Assembly (NCBI GenBank): GCA_019186965.1 | Contig: JABARV010000017.1 | Coordinates: 62,001 to 126,000 of the forward strand | DNA from: Turneriella sp. | Lineage (GTDB): Bacteria; Spirochaetota; Leptospiria; Turneriellales; Turneriellaceae | Length of the DNA: 64,000 nucleotides | Direction: 5' to 3' | Shown: positions 60,128 through 64,000 of the stretch, piece after piece | How positions within the stretch are numbered: the first letter of the stretch is position 1 | Layout of the letters: each line of letters starts with the position of its first letter | Made by a program: the position numbers and the translations under genes | The notes under the pieces: model-generated | Database searches by the model: none | Seen by the model: only the letters and a program-made list of their open reading frames with translations | What the model was told of the DNA's origin: nothing

Positions 60128-60152
60128 CCCCAAAAATTTTATCGGAAGAATT

Positions 60153-62444
60153 GTGAATTTAGAACAATACATCGAATCTTTGGCCGAAAGTGAAGGGGAT
60201 AGCATTCGGAAAATTCTTGAAGTGCCCGCAAAAGAGGCGTCGTTTGCGCCTATTCCGCAGGAAGTTGATAACCGACTAAAAGCTGCTCTTAAAGAACGCG
60301 GAATAGAAAAACTTTATTCGCACCAAAATAGTGCATTTATGCTTTACCAAGAAGGAAAAGATTTTGTCGTAACAACTCCCACTGCATCGGGAAAAACTCT
60401 TTGCTACTTGCTCCCTATTTTGGCAGCAAAACTCAAAAACCCTAAAGGAAAGCACCTTTTTATGTTCCCTACGAAGGCGCTTGCACAGGACCAGCTTGCT
60501 GCATACCGTTCGTACGCAAATAATTTAAACGCTACGTGGAATATCAACACATTCGACGGCGATACTCCCGAAGAAGAAAGGCGGCAAGTACGCAAAGCAG
60601 GGGATTTTATTTTGACAAACCCCGACATGCTCCATTCGGGAATACTACCGCACCATTCGATATGGAAGTCTTTTTTTGAAAACTTGGAAACAATTGTCAT
60701 AGACGAGATGCATACGTATATTGGCGTTTTTGGTTCGCACGTTGCAAATGTCCTTCGCCGCCTCAACCGTATTTGTGCACACTATGGATCGAGGCCTCGG
60801 TATATTTTTTGTTCGGCAACGATTGGAAATCCCGAAGAGCTTGCGGAAAAACTTGCCGAGCGCACATTTACAGCAATAACACAATCGGGAGCAAGCGAGG
60901 GAAAAAAGTACTTCCTCTTTTATAAACCACGTTTTTTTGATTCATTACAAATAAGCGAATCCCCCTATAAAGCAGCAGCGCGTTTAGGTGCAGGGTTAAT
61001 CCAAAATTCAATAGCGACAATTTTTTTTGCGCGTTCGCGTAACCGTGTAGAGCTTTTAACGCAATTTTTGCGTAAGCGCCTTCCTGAGCACCTACGCCGC
61101 CAAGTGCGTACTTACCGTGGCGGTTTTCTTCCTTTGGAACGCCGCCATGTGGAACGTTCGTTACGCGAAGGCACGACGCTGGGAGTCGTATCGACAAATG
61201 CGCTCGAATTGGGGATTGATATTGGTTCGCTCAATGCAGTTGTTTCGGTGGGCTATCCAGGTAGGCTTAGTTCTTTATTCCAACAGTTTGGGCGTGCAGG
61301 TAGACAAAAAGAACCTTCGCTTGCAATTTTGGTTGCGTCGCCTTCTGCACTGGACCAGTATTTATTACGCAATACAAATTATATTTTTGAAACGAAGGGA
61401 GAGGCGGCTATTGTAAATCCCGATAATCTTTTAATTTACCAAGACCAACTAAAGTGCGCAGCGTACGAATTGCGCTTTAGTGTTGGGGAAAAATTTGGCG
61501 CTTTTCCTGTAGATCCTTTTTTAGAGGGACTTGTAACAGAGCGCATTCTTTTAGAGCGCGATGGAGGATATTTTTGGACAAGCCAAACTTACCCTGCGTC
61601 GAATGTCTCTTTGCGTTCGGCGGCGACAGATAATTTTGTAATCGTCGACAAGACATCTCCCGGAAACGAAAAAGTTATTGGAGAAATTGATTATTTTAGC
61701 GCACCGCTTTTTATCCACGACGAAGCAATTTATATGCATGGTACGAAGCACTTTTATGTTGAAAAACTCATTTGGGAAGAAAGGCGTGCAGAAGTCAAAG
61801 AAGTAAAATCAGATTATTACACCGATGCACACGAAAAAGTCCATAAGAGTATTTTACACATCGAAGAAACAGCTTCAAACGCATTGGGAAATCTCAACTG
61901 GGGCGAGGTGACACTGCGTAGGCAGGCATACCTTTATAAAAAAATAAAAATAGAAACTTCTGAAAATTTAGGTTGGGGGCACATACATACTCCCGAAATT
62001 GAAATGCATACGCAAGGCGCATGGATAGATTTAAACAATAATTTTTTTACTGAAATTCCAGAAACCCTGCAAAGCACACTTTTAACGCGGTTGGCATACC
62101 TTTTACGGCAACTTGCGCCACTTATTGCGCTTTGCGATAGCCGCGACTTATCTATCTCGGCGGGGTTTAAAGATGTTGCATTCGGCGAGCACGCTATAAT
62201 TTTTCACGATAATTATCCTGGCGGTGTAGGACTTTCGTACAAACTTGCCTCGAATATTGAAGCGCTTTTTCGCCTTTCTTTCCAAGCGGTTACAGGGTGT
62301 AGTTGCCAAAGCGGATGCCCTTCGTGTATTGGGGTTTGGGATAGCGAAGAAGAACAAAAGGCGTCTGAAAAAAGTACGGAAAACCTTAAGTCTCTTGTTA
62401 TGCAGTTACTTAAAAATATGCTCGCTGTTTTCACCCCGACATAA
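60153..62444 (+). CDS. DEAD/DEAH-box helicase with DUF1998 (MrfA/YprA-like)
   Basis: The 763-residue protein has helicase motifs TTPTASGKTLCYLLP (Walker A), PTKALAQDQLAAYRS, VIDEMHTYIG (DEVH-like), FCSATIGNPEE, ATIFFARSRNRVELL, STNALELGIDIG and QFGRAGRQ, then a C-terminal region ending in CSCQSGCPSCIGVW, the cysteine cluster of DUF1998. This architecture matches Bacillus MrfA, a repair helicase for mitomycin-type DNA damage, and yeast Hrq1. Start is GTG at 60153 with GGAAG upstream; upstream in-frame codons lie in the preceding gene. It may be coupled to the desuccinylase gene, 25 bases before. Confidence 0.92.
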   Translation: MNLEQYIESLAESEGDSIRKILEVPAKEASFAPIPQEVDNRLKAALKERGIEKLYSHQNSAFMLYQEGKDFVVTTPTASGKTLCYLLPILAAKLKNPKGKHLFMFPTKALAQDQLAAYRSYANNLNATWNINTFDGDTPEEERRQVRKAGDFILTNPDMLHSGILPHHSIWKSFFENLETIVIDEMHTYIGVFGSHVANVLRRLNRICAHYGSRPRYIFCSATIGNPEELAEKLAERTFTAITQSGASEGKKYFLFYKPRFFDSLQISESPYKAAARLGAGLIQNSIATIFFARSRNRVELLTQFLRKRLPEHLRRQVRTYRGGFLPLERRHVERSLREGTTLGVVSTNALELGIDIGSLNAVVSVGYPGRLSSLFQQFGRAGRQKEPSLAILVASPSALDQYLLRNTNYIFETKGEAAIVNPDNLLIYQDQLKCAAYELRFSVGEKFGAFPVDPFLEGLVTERILLERDGGYFWTSQTYPASNVSLRSAATDNFVIVDKTSPGNEKVIGEIDYFSAPLFIHDEAIYMHGTKHFYVEKLIWEERRAEVKEVKSDYYTDAHEKVHKSILHIEETASNALGNLNWGEVTLRRQAYLYKKIKIETSENLGWGHIHTPEIEMHTQGAWIDLNNNFFTEIPETLQSTLLTRLAYLLRQLAPLIALCDSRDLSISAGFKDVAFGEHAIIFHDNYPGGVGLSYKLASNIEALFRLSFQAVTGCSCQSGCPSCIGVWDSEEEQKASEKSTENLKSLVMQLLKNMLAVFTPT

Positions 62445-62457
62445 AAAATAGCGCGTG

Positions 62458-63579
62458 ATGCCTAAAAGAAAAACTTTTACGTTAAAAAATACAGTTAAAC
62501 TTATATCTTGGAAACTTCGAAAAACTTATAGATATTCTACAGGTTGTTTACTTTTCTTATTTGCTATTTTTTTCTTTTGGCTAGCATGTAAAAAGCAGGT
62601 GGATTGGAAAAAAGAAGAAGTCGCTTTTGGCGCGTACGTTGACGCTCTGCCAGATTTACGCGTTACGCCAAGGGGAACTTTACAAAATCCACAGACTCTT
62701 CTTGTGCGTTATGTGGAAAATCCACAACTTCCAAAGCTTACAAAGGAGGTGCGTGAAAGAATTTATTTGTCGCTTAAAGAAAAGGCGTTGTCTGTTTTTG
62801 GCTACCATCTCTATATCGATGAGGTTGAAGCTTTAACAATTGCGCAGTTTTTTAGTAAAAAAGAAAAAGCGTTCCAAACCTCGCCAATCCAATTTCCTGC
62901 GCACGATTATTTAATTTCGTGGTTTTCCCAAAACCGCGATACAGAAATTGAAAAACGCGTCCGTGAAGCTCTTGCAAAAAAATCACCGGAAATTTTATTT
63001 GCATATTTTGGTAAAGAGCATAGCGCCTTGCAGGTAGCCCAAAAATTTATATCCCGCTTAGGAGAAATTTATGCAGAAAAAAAACCAGAGGGAAATCCTC
63101 TTCTAAGTGCGCACAATAAAGAAGAAGAGATTTGGTATTCGTACGGGCATTGGGATACTCTCCTTTACGCAGAAAAAGATGTAGATTTTATTTTTACAAA
63201 TATAGGAATTATCGGCGCAGACAATGGAATGCCAATTTATGTAATCGCACGCGGCGGAGTCACTAGCGCGTTTGTCGAAAATAGCGCACACCGTCCATAC
63301 CAAGGAGTGGGAGTTTTTGGTGCGTATCCATTTTTTGCTGACACTGTTTTTTTTAATAGGGAGCGTGGTGTACTAACGCAAGAGCAGAAAGAAGAAACGG
63401 TAGTGTGGGTGTGGCTACACGAATTGGGGCACCTTCTCCTTAAAAAAGAAGAAAATTATTCTTTTGCAGATTCTGTCCACCGTGCACCTCCAAACTTAAA
63501 ATACTACGAATGGGTAAAGCGCGTGCGTGCGTCTAAAAACCACCACACGAACGAAATTCCTATAATGAAAAAGTTTTAA
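62458..63579 (+). CDS. Membrane-anchored HELGH zinc metalloprotease-like protein
   Basis: The 373-residue product has a basic N-terminus and one membrane segment or lipoprotein-type signal (TGCLLFLFAIFFFWLAC, about 30-46). The only clear motif is VVWVWLHELGHLLLKKEE (HELGH at 321-325), a zinc-binding HExxH helix. It is followed by FADSVHRAP with a histidine that could be a third ligand. Before it, IGADNGMPIYVIARGGVTSAFVENSAHRPYQGVGVFGAYPFFADTVFF resembles the active-site cleft strands of gluzincin-type proteases. I do not recognise the family. The ATG at 62458 and a GTG at 62455 are equivalent. It ends convergently with an overlap of four bases. Confidence 0.7.
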   Translation: MPKRKTFTLKNTVKLISWKLRKTYRYSTGCLLFLFAIFFFWLACKKQVDWKKEEVAFGAYVDALPDLRVTPRGTLQNPQTLLVRYVENPQLPKLTKEVRERIYLSLKEKALSVFGYHLYIDEVEALTIAQFFSKKEKAFQTSPIQFPAHDYLISWFSQNRDTEIEKRVREALAKKSPEILFAYFGKEHSALQVAQKFISRLGEIYAEKKPEGNPLLSAHNKEEEIWYSYGHWDTLLYAEKDVDFIFTNIGIIGADNGMPIYVIARGGVTSAFVENSAHRPYQGVGVFGAYPFFADTVFFNRERGVLTQEQKEETVVWVWLHELGHLLLKKEENYSFADSVHRAPPNLKYYEWVKRVRASKNHHTNEIPIMKKF

Positions 63580-64000
63580 GCGGGTAAAGTTATACGAAAC
63601 CTTTCGCCGCGTTTAAAAGACGCATTATCTAAGCGGCCACGCAAGTAGTTTTCCGTAAGGTACTCGACAGCGCCGTTCTTAACGTGTTCGGCAATTGCCC
63701 AAAATTCTTTTCCCGCTACACGCTGTGCGTACGCAATAGCCATTTTGTTTTTAAGCTCGATAAGGCGGCCAATGCGTTCACGGATAACATTGCCGTTAAT
63801 TTCTTGGTATGCATTTTTATCTTTTGCCATTTTTTCGCGCCGTTCTAACCAGTCGACAATGGGTGTGTTTCTTCTTTTTGAGAAAGGAAAAATATGTATG
63901 TTCGCAAAGTCGGCGTTACGGCAAAAGTCTAGCGTTTCGATAAATTCAGCTTCACCCTCAGAAGGAAATCCTACAATAACGTCGGTACCTATATGGATGT
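63576..64000 (-). CDS. mtaB: MtaB-like tRNA methylthiotransferase, C-terminal part (5' end outside window)
   Basis: The frame is open to the window end and reads HIGTDVIVGFPSEGEAEFIETLDFCR, then ANIHIFPFSKRRNTPIVDW, then a helical section with AYAQRVAGKEF and a terminal TRAM-like strand segment LTENYLRGRLDNASFKRGERFRITL. These are features of MiaB/MtaB radical-SAM methylthiotransferases, whose FPFSxRxGTxA segment is diagnostic. MtaB modifies N6-threonylcarbamoyl-A37; the exact subtype (MtaB or RimO or MiaB) cannot be fixed without the N-terminal part. The internal ATG at 63830 is not the start. Confidence 0.85.
   Translation of the reverse strand, partial: IHIGTDVIVGFPSEGEAEFIETLDFCRNADFANIHIFPFSKRRNTPIVDWLERREKMAKDKNAYQEINGNVIRERIGRLIELKNKMAIAYAQRVAGKEFWAIAEHVKNGAVEYLTENYLRGRLDNASFKRGERFRITLPA

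Noticed and set aside
60015-60152. N-terminal extension of the helicase gene
   Set aside because: The extra 46 codons lie within the desuccinylase gene and have no helicase features; GTG at 60153 has a ribosome binding site.

Overview
The window is chromosomal DNA of a free-living-type spirochaete, most likely of the Leptospirales or a related lineage. I infer this from gene content, not from a ribosomal marker: a spirochaete-style FliD, SpoVG, a membrane class III adenylate cyclase, many lipoproteins with loose lipoboxes (FFSC, LFSC), an acidic multi-repeat protein and a GAF protein with a broken GGDEF domain. Genes are tightly packed on both strands, with start/stop overlaps and several convergent 3' overlaps. 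No rRNA, tRNA, CRISPR array, phage or transposase gene was found.

Layout. 1-3.6 kb: miaA (truncated by the window edge)-hfq-SPFH protein-manC, then an opposing sigma factor. 3.9-10.1 kb: pth, DUF2147 protein, fliD, a HEAT-repeat protein, a lipoprotein, a YhhN membrane protein, spoVG and a small Cys-repeat secreted protein. 10.1-11.2 kb: a palindromic mobile-like element, a Panacea/SocA-like protein and a 55-bp tandem hairpin repeat. 11.2-16.9 kb (minus): glycosidase, lplA, BolA protein and an ATP-grasp/FMN-dehydrogenase fusion in one operon. 17-24.8 kb: iron alcohol dehydrogenase fused to an SCP2 domain, argH, the xseB-kdsD-ATPase-like operon, acyl-CoA dehydrogenase and tyrS. 24.8-33.2 kb: MFS transporter, an AT-rich membrane protein, a DUF255 thioredoxin protein, a coupled ggt-symporter pair and an AlgH/YqgE protein. 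33.2-39 kb: a large unknown protein, sppA, an M23 peptidase and folD. 39-46.6 kb: a signalling cluster (GAF/GGDEF-like, acidic repeat protein, divergent hybrid histidine kinase), an unknown protein and purD.

46.7-55.3 kb: a lipoprotein, adenylate cyclase, an esterase, a second palindromic element placed against the start of a secreted barrel-like protein, leuC-leuD with a divergent LysR regulator, and a lipoprotein dienelactone-hydrolase homologue. 55.3-59 kb (minus): an ArsR regulator, etfB, etfA and thiolase, which with the acyl-CoA dehydrogenase at 22 kb suggests beta-oxidation of fatty acids. 59-64 kb: a zinc desuccinylase-family enzyme, a DUF1998 helicase, a HELGH metalloprotease-like protein and the C-terminal part of an MtaB-like methylthiotransferase running off the edge.

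The least conventional items are the ATP-grasp/FMN fusion and its operon, the dispersed palindromic element family (two full copies and one fragment), the 55-bp hairpin array that repeats the end of a Panacea-like gene, the Fe-ADH/SCP2 fusion, and the acidic repeat protein inside a signalling cluster. All functional statements are read from sequence motifs; no database search was possible.
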